From: DATECU01 sp035286745
GTDB lineage: Bacteria > Acidobacteriota > Vicinamibacteria > Fen-336
Direction of reading: 5' to 3'
Length of the DNA: 20,926 bases
Assembly (NCBI GenBank): GCA_035286745.1
Contig: DATECU010000248.1
Location: 1-20,926, forward strand
Shown here: in pieces, positions 14,576 to 20,926 of the stretch
How positions within the stretch are numbered: the first letter of the stretch is position 1
Layout of the letters: each line of letters begins with the position of its first letter
Translations under genes and position numbers: made by a program
Notes under the pieces: model-generated
Databases searched by the model: none
What the model was told of the DNA's origin: nothing
Seen by the model: only the letters and a program-made list of their open reading frames with translations

Positions 14576-15187
14576 GTGAAGGCACCCGCCTTGACCCTGG
14601 TCAGCGACCGCCGGCGGCTGGGGGAGCGCCGGCTTCCGGGGCTGGCCGCTGCCGCCGCCGCCGCCGGGCTCGACTTCTTCCAGCTCCGCGAAAAGGACCT
14701 CTCCTCCTCCGGCCTCTTGGCGCTGGCCCGCGAGGTGGTGACCGCGGTTTCGGGCACCGGAACCCGCGTGCTCATCAACGGCCGTCCTGACATCGCCCAA
14801 ATCGCCGGCGCGCATGGGGTGCAGCTCCCCGAGGAGGGCCTGCCGCCAGCCGACGTCAAGGCCGCCTTCCCGGGTCTCCTGCTCGGCGTCTCTTGTCATT
14901 CGCTGGCGGCGGCCCGGCGAGCCGAGGCGGGCGGCGCCGACTTCGTGCTCTTCGGTCCGGTGTTCAAGACCCCGGGCAAGGAAGAGCGGGCGTCGGGGGT
15001 GAGCGGGCTGGCGGAGGTGGTGCAGGCGATTGGGATTCCCGTGCACGCCATCGGCGGCATCGACGCCGGCAATGTGACCGAGCTGTGGCGGACCGGCTGC
15101 GCCGGCGTGGCCGCGATTCGCGTCTTCCTCGAAGAACCCCTGGGGCCGGTGGTGATGCGGCTCCGGCTGGGGGCAAGAGCAGGCTGA
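14576..15187 (+). CDS. thiE: ThiE/TenI-superfamily protein (thiamine-phosphate synthase-like)
   Basis: A TIM-barrel protein of 203 residues from the GTG at 14576; the frame opens at a TTG at 14540 inside the previous gene. ThiE joins HMP-pyrophosphate to thiazole phosphate. Family features are FFQLREKDL (35-42), LGVSCHSL, FVLFGPVFKTPGK (123-135) and VHAIGGI. The magnesium-binding positions are altered: the usual N-D in the IINDR segment is N68-G69 (LINGRPDIA), and the usual QED is P-E-E (85-87). The protein may therefore be a divergent ThiE, or a TenI-like thiazole tautomerase or non-synthase. No other thiamine gene is nearby. A GCC run encodes seven consecutive alanines at 24-30. Its TGA overlaps the next ATG (TGATG). 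Superfamily is firm; the exact activity is not. Confidence 0.8.
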   Translation: MKAPALTLVSDRRRLGERRLPGLAAAAAAAGLDFFQLREKDLSSSGLLALAREVVTAVSGTGTRVLINGRPDIAQIAGAHGVQLPEEGLPPADVKAAFPGLLLGVSCHSLAAARRAEAGGADFVLFGPVFKTPGKEERASGVSGLAEVVQAIGIPVHAIGGIDAGNVTELWRTGCAGVAAIRVFLEEPLGPVVMRLRLGARAG

Positions 15188-15933
15188 TGCCGTCGTCCGC
15201 CGGCGCCACCGTCGACCAGCTCTTCGCCGAGGTGCTGAAGGCCGGGGAGAGCATCCCGGCCCTGCGGGAGGTCCTGAGGCGCTTGGCGCCTGACGATTTG
15301 CTGCTGCTCGGTGTGCTGCGCCGGGCGGTGCCCCTCCGCCTGCTCGAGTTTCTGGCCGGCACCAAACCCTGGTCCGAGAACGCTCGGCTGCTGGCAGGGA
15401 TCGCGCTCAACCCCAGGGTGCCACGGCCGCTGGGCATGCGCCTGGTGGCCAACCTCTACTGGCGCGATCAGGCAGAACTGGCGGGCAGCCTCCGGGTCTC
15501 GGCCGCCATCCGGCTTCGTGCCGAGGATCTGCTGAAGCAACGCCTGCCGGACCTGCGTCTGGGAGAGCGCATCGCTCTGGCCAAGATCGCCATTCCCCCC
15601 ATCCTCTCGCTGCTTCTGGCCGACCCCGATCCTCGGGTGGCCGAGGCCTGCCTCATCAGCCCGCGGCTGCGCCAGCCGGACCTGCTGCGGGCGCTGAAGA
15701 GCAACACCGTGCCCGGGGCGGTGATCGAGGCGGTGAGCAAGTCGGCACACTGGCGCGAGCAGTACGCGGTCCGGTTGGCCCTGGTCGGTCAGTCGCGAAC
15801 GCCGGTGGCCATCGCCCTGGGCCAGCTCCGGCACCTGACGCGCGGCGACCTGCTGAGCCTGGCGGACGACAAGGGTGTGCGCACGCTCCTGCGGCTGGCT
15901 GCGGAGCGGCTGGCCGAACCCCGCCGCAACTGA
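15187..15933 (+). CDS. Alpha-helical repeat protein A, unknown family (paralogue of the gene at 16818)
   Basis: A 248-residue, leucine-rich, all-helical protein with HEAT/ARM-like character and no signal or membrane segment. Residues 136-241 align without gaps to residues 259-366 of the protein at 16818-17939; shared positions include DP (146-147), SP (158-159), W189, R204-x-P206, D221 and L225. Residues 62-112 are an internal second copy of the later part of that domain (W62, R77-x-P79, D94, L98, V104, R109, A112). No enzymatic motif is visible, so protein-protein interaction is the likely role. It is translationally coupled to the thiE-like gene through TGATG and ends just before the promoter of the next unit. 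Confidence 0.75.
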   Translation: MPSSAGATVDQLFAEVLKAGESIPALREVLRRLAPDDLLLLGVLRRAVPLRLLEFLAGTKPWSENARLLAGIALNPRVPRPLGMRLVANLYWRDQAELAGSLRVSAAIRLRAEDLLKQRLPDLRLGERIALAKIAIPPILSLLLADPDPRVAEACLISPRLRQPDLLRALKSNTVPGAVIEAVSKSAHWREQYAVRLALVGQSRTPVAIALGQLRHLTRGDLLSLADDKGVRTLLRLAAERLAEPRRN

Positions 15934-15957
15934 GCGAAATCCCGTCGGTTCAGCCAG
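15910..15957 (+). other. Long imperfect inverted repeat spanning the end of repeat-protein gene A
   Basis: CTGGC-C-GAACC (15910-15920) can pair with GGTTC-A-GCCAG (15947-15957), ten of eleven positions, with a 26-nt loop that includes the stop codon. It sits directly between the last codons of one transcription unit and the -35 of the next (15964), where a terminator would be expected. There is no T-run, so it may act with Rho or simply protect the 3' end. Low confidence. Confidence 0.35.
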
Positions 15958-15963
15958 ATAGGC

Positions 15964-15991
15964 TTGACACGCGGGGCGCCTTCGGTACAAT
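15964..15991 (+). promoter_or_regulatory. Sigma70-type promoter of the RodZ-like/kinase cluster
   Basis: A perfect TTGACA at 15964-15969, a 16-nt spacer and TACAAT at 15986-15991 (5/6). Transcription would start near 15998, leaving a leader of about 46 nt. The leader contains GTTCG (16021-16025) and CGAAC (16036-16040), able to form a small hairpin just before the ATG at 16044, where no clear Shine-Dalgarno is visible. The promoter marks a new transcription unit for the HTH, repeat-protein, J-domain, phosphatase and kinase genes. Confidence 0.75.
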
Positions 15992-16043
15992 CACCCGGAT
16001 CGGTTCACCGCAGCGTCCCCGTTCGACCACCATAGCGAACCTG

Positions 16044-16802
16044 ATGGCCACCTTCGGCGAGAACCTGAAGCGCGAACGTCAGTTACGGGGAATCGCTTTG
16101 CGCGAGGTCGCCGAGACCACCAAGATCAGCATGCGCTTCCTGGAGGCGATCGAGAACGGTCGCCTGGACCTGCTGCCGGGAGGGCTGTTCCCCCGCTCCT
16201 TCGTCCGCCAGTACGCGAGCCATCTGGGACTCGACGCCGAACGTGTGCTGGTCGACTTTCAGCGTGAGCTGGGGGAGCCCGCCCCGGAGCCTCCGGCCGC
16301 CGCCCCCCGGCCGCCGCGTCTCCGCCTGCGCCGCGCCGTTCCCGGGTTCCTGGCTCTGGGCTTGTTGCTCGGTCTGTTTGTCGTTAGGCAGATCGGAGCC
16401 GGCCGGCCCCACCTGGCGGAGGCTCAGCTTGCCAGCCAGGCGGTCGTCAGCTTCCCCACCGATCGTGTGTTCCCTCCGCCGTCCTCCTCCTCGCCGCCGC
16501 CGCCGAGCCCCCAGGGGCTGGCCCTGGGGCTCAGGGCCCGGGAGCGCTGCTGGGTGGAGGTGCAGGCAGACGGGGTCAGGGTGCTGGAGGGAGTGCTGAA
16601 CGCCGGGGAGACCAAGGAGCTCCACGCCCAGGGCGAGCTGCTGCTCAGCCTGGGCAACGCCGGCGGGGTGGAAGTCAGCGTCAACGGCCGGACCGGGGTG
16701 ACCCTGGGGCGCCCCGGTGAGGTTAGGCGTAGGATCCACATCACTCACGAGAGTCTTCCCTCCCTGCTGCCAGAGAGCCCGGATGTCACGCCACTGGGTT
16801 AG
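16044..16802 (+). CDS. RodZ-like protein: HTH domain, one membrane helix, periplasmic C-terminal domain
   Basis: A 252-residue protein. Residues 1-76 are the Xre-like five-helix domain of the RodZ family (ATFGENLKRERQLRGIALRE, then ISMRFLEAIENGRLDLLPGG and PRSFVRQYASHLGL). A basic Pro-rich stretch (80-97) leads to one membrane helix at about 99-116, then a Pro/Ser linker. The beta-rich C-terminal domain (about 158-234; ERCWVEVQADGVRVLEGVL, AGETKEL) resembles DUF4115. In E. coli RodZ, the HTH domain binds MreB inside the cell and the C-terminal domain faces the periplasm, controlling rod shape. This protein is shorter, and no mreB is in the window, so a role in elongation is likely but not shown. 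First gene after its own promoter. Confidence 0.85.
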   Translation: MATFGENLKRERQLRGIALREVAETTKISMRFLEAIENGRLDLLPGGLFPRSFVRQYASHLGLDAERVLVDFQRELGEPAPEPPAAAPRPPRLRLRRAVPGFLALGLLLGLFVVRQIGAGRPHLAEAQLASQAVVSFPTDRVFPPPSSSSPPPPSPQGLALGLRARERCWVEVQADGVRVLEGVLNAGETKELHAQGELLLSLGNAGGVEVSVNGRTGVTLGRPGEVRRRIHITHESLPSLLPESPDVTPLG

Positions 16803-16817
16803 GCGCGCGCGGCTGCG

Positions 16818-17939
16818 ATGTCGGGCGGCGAGTTCCGGTTGCTCGCGGCCCGCTGGACCGACCTCATGAGCGAAGCCCGCATCGTCAACCCCCTGGTTCA
16901 GCAGTTCCGGGCCGGCGCCGTGCCCCGGGACCTGCGTCTTTTGGCTGCCCAGGGGGCCCTGCCCCTCAAGCCGGTGGACCTGCTGGAGTTGCTCCACCAT
17001 CTGCTCTCCGATCACGACCCGGAGGTGGCGGGGGCGGCCCAGGCGTCGCTTCTGGCGCAGCCGGCCGCAGAGATGCTGCCGTTGCTCAAAGACCGAGAGA
17101 CGCCGCCCCCGGTCCTGGCCTGGGCCGCCGAGCACCGCAGCGAACGCGAGCTCCGGGAAGCCGTGCTCCAGAACACCTCGCTTCCCGACCAGGCCATCGA
17201 AGGCCTCGCCCCGGGGCTGTCCGAGCACCTGGCCGAACTGGTGGTGATCAACCAGGTGCGGTTGCTGCGAAGCACCTCGCTGCTCGAGGCGCTGGAGCGA
17301 AACCAGAGCCTGAGCAACGACCAGCGCCGGCGGTTGCGCGAGCTGCGCGAGACCTTCCGCATCGGGGAGCTGCCCGCACCTAGCGAGCCCACGCCGCCGG
17401 TCGAGGCGCCGGCCCCGGAGGCGCCGCCGCCCGAAGCTGAGGATGAGGCCGAGGCGCCGCCCCTGACCGAGGAAGAGGCGCTGGCGCGTTACTTGACCGA
17501 GGAAGAACGCGGCGAGCAGGACAAGGTGGGCGCGGCGCAGAAGGTCTTCCGCCTCAACACCGCGCAGAAGGTGATCCTGGCCCTGAAGGGCACCCGGGAG
17601 GAAAGGACCATCCTGGTGCGGGACCCCAACCGCATCGTGTCCACGGCGGTCCTGGGCAGCCCCAAGCTGACGGAGGCCGAGATCGAGGGCTTTGCCGCCA
17701 TGCGGAACATCTCCCAGGACATCCTGCGCCAGATCGGCAACCATCGGGAATGGACAAAGCGTTATGCGGTGCTGGCTTCCCTGGTCAAGAACCCGCGCAC
17801 CCCGGTCGGCATCTCCATCTCCCTGGTCTCCCGCATGAACCCCCGGGACATGAAGGGGCTCACCACCGACCGCAACGTGCCCGAGGTGATTCGCAAGCAG
17901 GCCCAGAAGTTCGTGAGAGGCGCTCTGGAGAAGAAGTAG
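16818..17939 (+). CDS. Alpha-helical repeat protein B, unknown family (paralogue of the gene at 15187)
   Basis: 373 residues. Residues about 45-180 are leucine-rich helices (VDLLELLHHLLSDHDPEVAG, SLLEALERNQSLS). Residues about 185-232 are an acidic Pro/Glu linker. Residues 259-366 form the domain shared with protein A, with D269-P270, S281-P282, W312, R327-x-P329, R343-D344, L348, V354, R359 and A362. No signal peptide, membrane helix or catalytic motif is seen. ATG at 16818 is the first start, 15 nt after the RodZ-like gene; ATG at 16866 is a possible alternative and neither has a clear ribosome-binding site. Its TAG directly abuts the GTG of the J-domain gene. Likely a protein-interaction component of the kinase/phosphatase cluster; function unknown. 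Confidence 0.78.
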   Translation: MSGGEFRLLAARWTDLMSEARIVNPLVQQFRAGAVPRDLRLLAAQGALPLKPVDLLELLHHLLSDHDPEVAGAAQASLLAQPAAEMLPLLKDRETPPPVLAWAAEHRSERELREAVLQNTSLPDQAIEGLAPGLSEHLAELVVINQVRLLRSTSLLEALERNQSLSNDQRRRLRELRETFRIGELPAPSEPTPPVEAPAPEAPPPEAEDEAEAPPLTEEEALARYLTEEERGEQDKVGAAQKVFRLNTAQKVILALKGTREERTILVRDPNRIVSTAVLGSPKLTEAEIEGFAAMRNISQDILRQIGNHREWTKRYAVLASLVKNPRTPVGISISLVSRMNPRDMKGLTTDRNVPEVIRKQAQKFVRGALEKK

Positions 17940-18584
17940 GTGGCCAACTACTACGAGATCCTCGGCGTCGCCAGGCAAGCCTCGGCAGCGGACATCAAGC
18001 AAGCCTACGTGAGGCTGGTGAAGGAGCGCCACCCCGACCGCTTTCCCGATCCAGAGGAAAAGGAGAAGGCCCAGGACTTCTTCAAGGACCTCACGGCGGC
18101 CTTCAACACCCTGGCCAGCGACCGCTCTCGCCGCGACTATGACGCCTCGTTGGAGAGGCCGCGGGTGACCGCGCCCGAGGAGATGGCCGCCGCCGCCTAC
18201 CAGCAGGGGCTGAAGGCCCTGGAGGCGCGGGCCTACCACGAGGCGGTGGAGTTGCTTCGCACCGCGGTGGCCCACGCGCCCGAGGAGGCCCGCTGTCGGG
18301 CGGCTCTGGGGCTGGCTCTCTCCAAGAACCCCCACTGGATGCGGGAGGCGATCCAGGAGACGGAGCGGGCCACCCTGCTCGACCCCCGCTCGGCGGCGTA
18401 CCTGGGTCAACTGGCCGAGCTGTTTCTGGCCCAGAACCTGAAGCTCCGCGCCCGCAAAGCGGCGGAGGCGGCGTCGCTGCTCGACCCCGGCGACCCGCGA
18501 GCCCAGCGGGTCCTGGCCGCCACCGATGAGGGACCCTCCGGAACCGGCGGCGGGCTCGCGGGCCTTCTGCGACGCAAGCCGTGA
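17940..18584 (+). CDS. J-domain protein with C-terminal TPR-like helices
   Basis: A 214-residue protein. Residues 1-68 are a J domain (NYYEILGVARQASAADIKQA) with the HPD triad at 31-33, which stimulates DnaK ATPase. Helix IV ends with DRSRRDYD. There is no Gly/Phe region or zinc finger, so it is a class C co-chaperone, not housekeeping DnaJ. Residues about 78-200 form TPR-like helices (AYQQGLKALEARAYHEAVEL, AALGLALSKNP, LGQLAELFLAQNLKLRARKA) that probably bind a client. The GTG start follows the previous stop with no gap. Grouping with a phosphatase and kinase suggests a dedicated Hsp70 adaptor for this cluster, which is inference. Confidence 0.88.
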   Translation: MANYYEILGVARQASAADIKQAYVRLVKERHPDRFPDPEEKEKAQDFFKDLTAAFNTLASDRSRRDYDASLERPRVTAPEEMAAAAYQQGLKALEARAYHEAVELLRTAVAHAPEEARCRAALGLALSKNPHWMREAIQETERATLLDPRSAAYLGQLAELFLAQNLKLRARKAAEAASLLDPGDPRAQRVLAATDEGPSGTGGGLAGLLRRKP

Positions 18585-18626
18585 GTGTATGATCAGGCCG
18601 GCGCTACGGAGGACGCCGTCTCAGGC

Positions 18627-19391
18627 ATGAAGCTCAGCTACGAGGCTGTCAGCGACGTCGGCCGCAAGCGCAAGGGGAACGAGGACAGCGTCTTCGTGAA
18701 CCCGGAAGACAAGCTCTTCGTGGTGGCCGACGGCATGGGGGGCCACGCGGCGGGCGAAGTCGCCTCCAGCATCGCGGTCGACTCCATCAACGAGTTCGTG
18801 CGGGCCACCGGCGGCGACGAGGAGATCACCTGGCCCTTCGGCCTGGACGAGAGCATCTCCTACGACGGCAACCGCCTCAAGACGGCGGTCCGCTTCGCCA
18901 ACCGCAAGGTCCTGGAGGTCACCAAGGAGAAGACCGAGTACGAAGGCATGGCCACCACCGTCGCCGCCGTGCTGGTCGACGGCGCCACCGCCAACCTGGC
19001 TCACGTCGGGGACAGCCGCATCTACCTGATCAGCGGTGGGGTCCTCTCCCAGCTCACCAGCGACCACTCGTGGGTCAACGAGCAGATCCTAAGCGGCATC
19101 ATCTCCGCCGAACAAGCGCGGAGTCACCCCTTGCGCAACGTGGTCACCCGGGCGCTGGGTGGCCGGGCCGACCTCCAGGTGGACATGCAATCCCGAGAGA
19201 TGCAGCCGGGGGACATCCTGCTTCTCTGCTCCGACGGCCTCACCAACATGCTCCCCGACCAGGAGATCGAGCGTTTGGTGAAGGAGGCTGAGGGAGACGT
19301 CAAGCGGGCGGCCCGCGAGCTGGTGGACGCCGCCAACGCCCGGGGCGGGGAGGACAACATCACCGTCCTCCTGATCAAGTTCGAGGAGTAG
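18627..19391 (+). CDS. PP2C-family Ser/Thr protein phosphatase
   Basis: Soluble metal-dependent phosphatase of 254 residues from the ATG at 18627. Metal-binding and catalytic motifs are complete: SDVGRKRKGNEDS with D20, VVADGMGGHAAGE with D35, GMATTVAAVLV, HVGDSRIYL, LCSDGLTNML and the final GGEDNITVLLIK. It resembles the bacterial PrpC/PstP/Stp type that opposes PknB-like kinases. A GTG at 18585, adjacent to the J-domain stop, would add 14 residues; MKLSYEAVSDVGR at 18627 matches the usual N terminus, and GGAGGA lies 13 nt upstream, so the later start is preferred. The kinase gene starts 15 nt after its stop, the standard pairing. Confidence 0.95.
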   Translation: MKLSYEAVSDVGRKRKGNEDSVFVNPEDKLFVVADGMGGHAAGEVASSIAVDSINEFVRATGGDEEITWPFGLDESISYDGNRLKTAVRFANRKVLEVTKEKTEYEGMATTVAAVLVDGATANLAHVGDSRIYLISGGVLSQLTSDHSWVNEQILSGIISAEQARSHPLRNVVTRALGGRADLQVDMQSREMQPGDILLLCSDGLTNMLPDQEIERLVKEAEGDVKRAARELVDAANARGGEDNITVLLIKFEE

Positions 19392-19406
19392 CCCGGAGGG
19401 GCGGGC

Positions 19407-20926
19407 GTGCCTCAGAACATGAAGCCGGCAGAAAAGACCCAAGCCCGGGCCCGCAGGCGCATCGGCAAGTACGTGATCACCGGGCGCATCGGGCGCGGCG
19501 GCATGGGCATGGTCTACCGCGGCTACGACGAGGTGCTGGAGCGCGACGTCGCGGTCAAGATTCTGACCGTCGAGGGCAGCGAGGACGACGAGCACCGCAA
19601 GCGGTTCGAGATCGAGGCCAAGGCCGCCGCCAAGCTCCAGCATCCCAACATCGTGACCGTCTTTGAGTTAGGCGAGGACCGGGGCATCCCCTTCATCGCC
19701 ATGGAGCTCTTGCCGGGGGCGGACCTCGAGTCCTTGCTCCGCTCGGGGGAGAGCCTGCTGCTGCAAGAGAAGCTCGACATCATGGGCCAGGTGTGTCGGG
19801 GGCTGCAATACGCTCACGAGCACCGGGTGATCCATCGCGACGTGAAGCCCTCCAACATCCGGGTGCTGGAGGACGGCAGCGCCAAGATCATGGATTTCGG
19901 CATCGCCAAGCTGGGTCAGACCGGGGTCACCAAGAGCGGGATGATGGTGGGAACCGTCCACTACATGAGCCCGGAGCAGATCCGGGGCCGGCCGCTGGAC
20001 GGCCGCAACGACGTCTTCTCGGCGGGGGTGATCCTCTACGAGCTGCTGACCGGGCGCCGTCCCTTCGTCGGCGAGGGGCCGACCCAGATCCTGTACCGCA
20101 TCGTGCACGACGACCCGCCCCCTATCGCGGCCGAGCTGGGCGAGTGTGGAGACCGCCTCAAGGCGGTGGTGGCGCGGGCCCTGGCCAAGGACCCCGATTC
20201 CCGCTACCCCAGCGCGGCGGCTCTGGCTGACGATCTGATCGGCGTGATGCGCTCGCTGTCGGCGAGCGGGGGAGCCGTGCTGCCCTACGAGGCCATGGAG
20301 TCGGTCGCGCTGTCTCGGCGGCTGCTCAAGGAAGGACGCATCGAGGAGGGGGTGCAGCGCCTGTCCGAGGTCACCGAGCTGCATCCGCAGCTCCTGGAGG
20401 CCCGGAGGGCCTTGCGCTGGGCCAGGCGCGAGGCGGCAAGCCAAACGGGTCCTGCGCCTCCGGAGGAGGAGGACGGCTTTCCCGAGCTCGAGGCCACCTT
20501 TCAGGCTCAAGCTCCCGCCACCCAGGTGGAGGCCGAGACCGTCTTGCAGCCCACGGTCTTGGCCCAGCCCGTCGAGCGACCCCCGGCCGCCAAACGGATC
20601 GCAGCCCGGCCCTTGCCGTCGAAACCCGGCGCCGGGGGAGTGCTCTGGATCGGGGCCGGCGCGGCGGTGGTTGCGTTGAGCATTGGTGGCTATCTCTGGC
20701 TGCGCACCCCGGAGTCCAAGGGACCGCCTGAGCCGGCGGCTTCCGCCTCGCCTTCGGCCTCTCCCGCCGCTGTGGCATCGCCGGTCGAGGCAACCTCCAG
20801 GCTCTCGGTGAGCAGCGACCCCAAGGGCGCCAGCGTCAGCGTGGACGGCAAGCCGGTTCCCGGGGTCACCCCGCTGGAGCTGTCGCTGAGCACCGGGCAG
20901 GCTCACCGGGTGGCGCTGAGCAAGGA
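19407..20926 (+). CDS. PknB-like Ser/Thr protein kinase with membrane helix and PEGA domain (runs off window end)
   Basis: The frame is open from GTG at 19407 to the last base (506 codons). GGAGG lies 7 nt upstream, which decides the start over ATG at 19419. The kinase domain, about residues 21-280, has all key parts: IGRGGMGMVYRGYD P-loop, K51 in VAVKIL, E70, HRDVKPSN with D145, DFG at 163-165 and MSPEQIRG at 187-194, with Thr/Ser sites in the activation loop. A short helical region and an acidic linker follow. One membrane helix is at about 410-433 (GVLWIGAGAAVVALSIGGYL), then a Pro/Ala/Ser spacer. A PEGA domain begins near 464 (LSVSSDPKGASVSVDGKPV), which would sit outside the cytoplasmic membrane. 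The substrate is unknown; the adjacent phosphatase is its likely partner. Confidence 0.94.
   Translation, partial: MPQNMKPAEKTQARARRRIGKYVITGRIGRGGMGMVYRGYDEVLERDVAVKILTVEGSEDDEHRKRFEIEAKAAAKLQHPNIVTVFELGEDRGIPFIAMELLPGADLESLLRSGESLLLQEKLDIMGQVCRGLQYAHEHRVIHRDVKPSNIRVLEDGSAKIMDFGIAKLGQTGVTKSGMMVGTVHYMSPEQIRGRPLDGRNDVFSAGVILYELLTGRRPFVGEGPTQILYRIVHDDPPPIAAELGECGDRLKAVVARALAKDPDSRYPSAAALADDLIGVMRSLSASGGAVLPYEAMESVALSRRLLKEGRIEEGVQRLSEVTELHPQLLEARRALRWARREAASQTGPAPPEEEDGFPELEATFQAQAPATQVEAETVLQPTVLAQPVERPPAAKRIAARPLPSKPGAGGVLWIGAGAAVVALSIGGYLWLRTPESKGPPEPAASASPSASPAAVASPVEATSRLSVSSDPKGASVSVDGKPVPGVTPLELSLSTGQAHRVALSK

Noticed and set aside
14641..14667. GCC trinucleotide run as a possible microsatellite
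   Set aside because: It encodes a run of alanines in a helix of the ThiE-like protein and is unremarkable in GC-rich coding DNA.
16083..18410. 775-codon minus-strand open frame opposite the RodZ-like, repeat-B and J-domain genes
   Set aside because: Same reason: it spans three real genes on the other strand and shows no domain; long antisense frames are expected at this GC content.

Overview
The window is a GC-rich bacterial chromosome segment that is almost completely coding. It is mostly housekeeping genes with one less ordinary signalling cluster at the right end. The best taxonomic guess is Acidobacteriota or a nearby deep lineage. The reasons are an Oar-type TonB-dependent receptor (carboxypeptidase-regulatory-like domain plus plug plus barrel), GTG starts in about half the genes, a RodZ-like/PP2C/kinase cluster and large TPR proteins. 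This is an inference from gene content. No rRNA or other phylogenetic anchor is present, and I see no tRNA, CRISPR array, IS element, prophage or origin.

Layout. (1) 1-2366, minus strand: the N-terminal 788 codons of an Oar-like TonB-dependent outer-membrane receptor, cut by the window edge. (2) 2574-6663: a riboflavin block, ribD, ribE and ribBA on plus, with an OsmC-family gene on minus between ribD and ribE, and a stand-alone cyclic-nucleotide-binding-domain protein directly after ribBA where ribH is often found. A copy of a 9-bp-period dispersed repeat sits immediately upstream of ribD. ribE has no stop before ribBA and runs 106 nt into it. (3) 6707-11200: a near-consensus sigma70 promoter and structured leader, followed by the translation/SRP operon ffh-rpsP-khpA-rimM-trmD-rplS-rnhB, mostly joined by 4-nt or 14-nt overlaps. 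(4) 11226-15933: a 1029-residue cytoplasmic TPR protein, a 77-residue two-helix membrane protein, a divergent ThiE/TenI-like protein and a short alpha-helical repeat protein, tightly packed. (5) 15964 to the end: a second near-consensus promoter, then a RodZ-like HTH/membrane protein, a larger alpha-helical repeat protein, a J-domain/TPR protein, a PP2C phosphatase and a Ser/Thr kinase with membrane anchor and PEGA domain that runs off the end.

How they work together. Block 2 makes riboflavin from GTP and ribulose-5-phosphate, except for the lumazine synthase step, whose gene is not here. Block 3 supplies membrane targeting, ribosome proteins, 16S rRNA maturation and tRNA m1G37 methylation. 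Block 5 looks like a reversible protein-phosphorylation module (kinase and phosphatase) joined to an envelope HTH protein and two protein-interaction proteins. The most interesting unnamed element is a motif of about 51 residues that occurs twice in the protein at 15187-15933 and once in the protein at 16818-17939. The three copies align without gaps, and these two paralogues bracket the RodZ-like gene.
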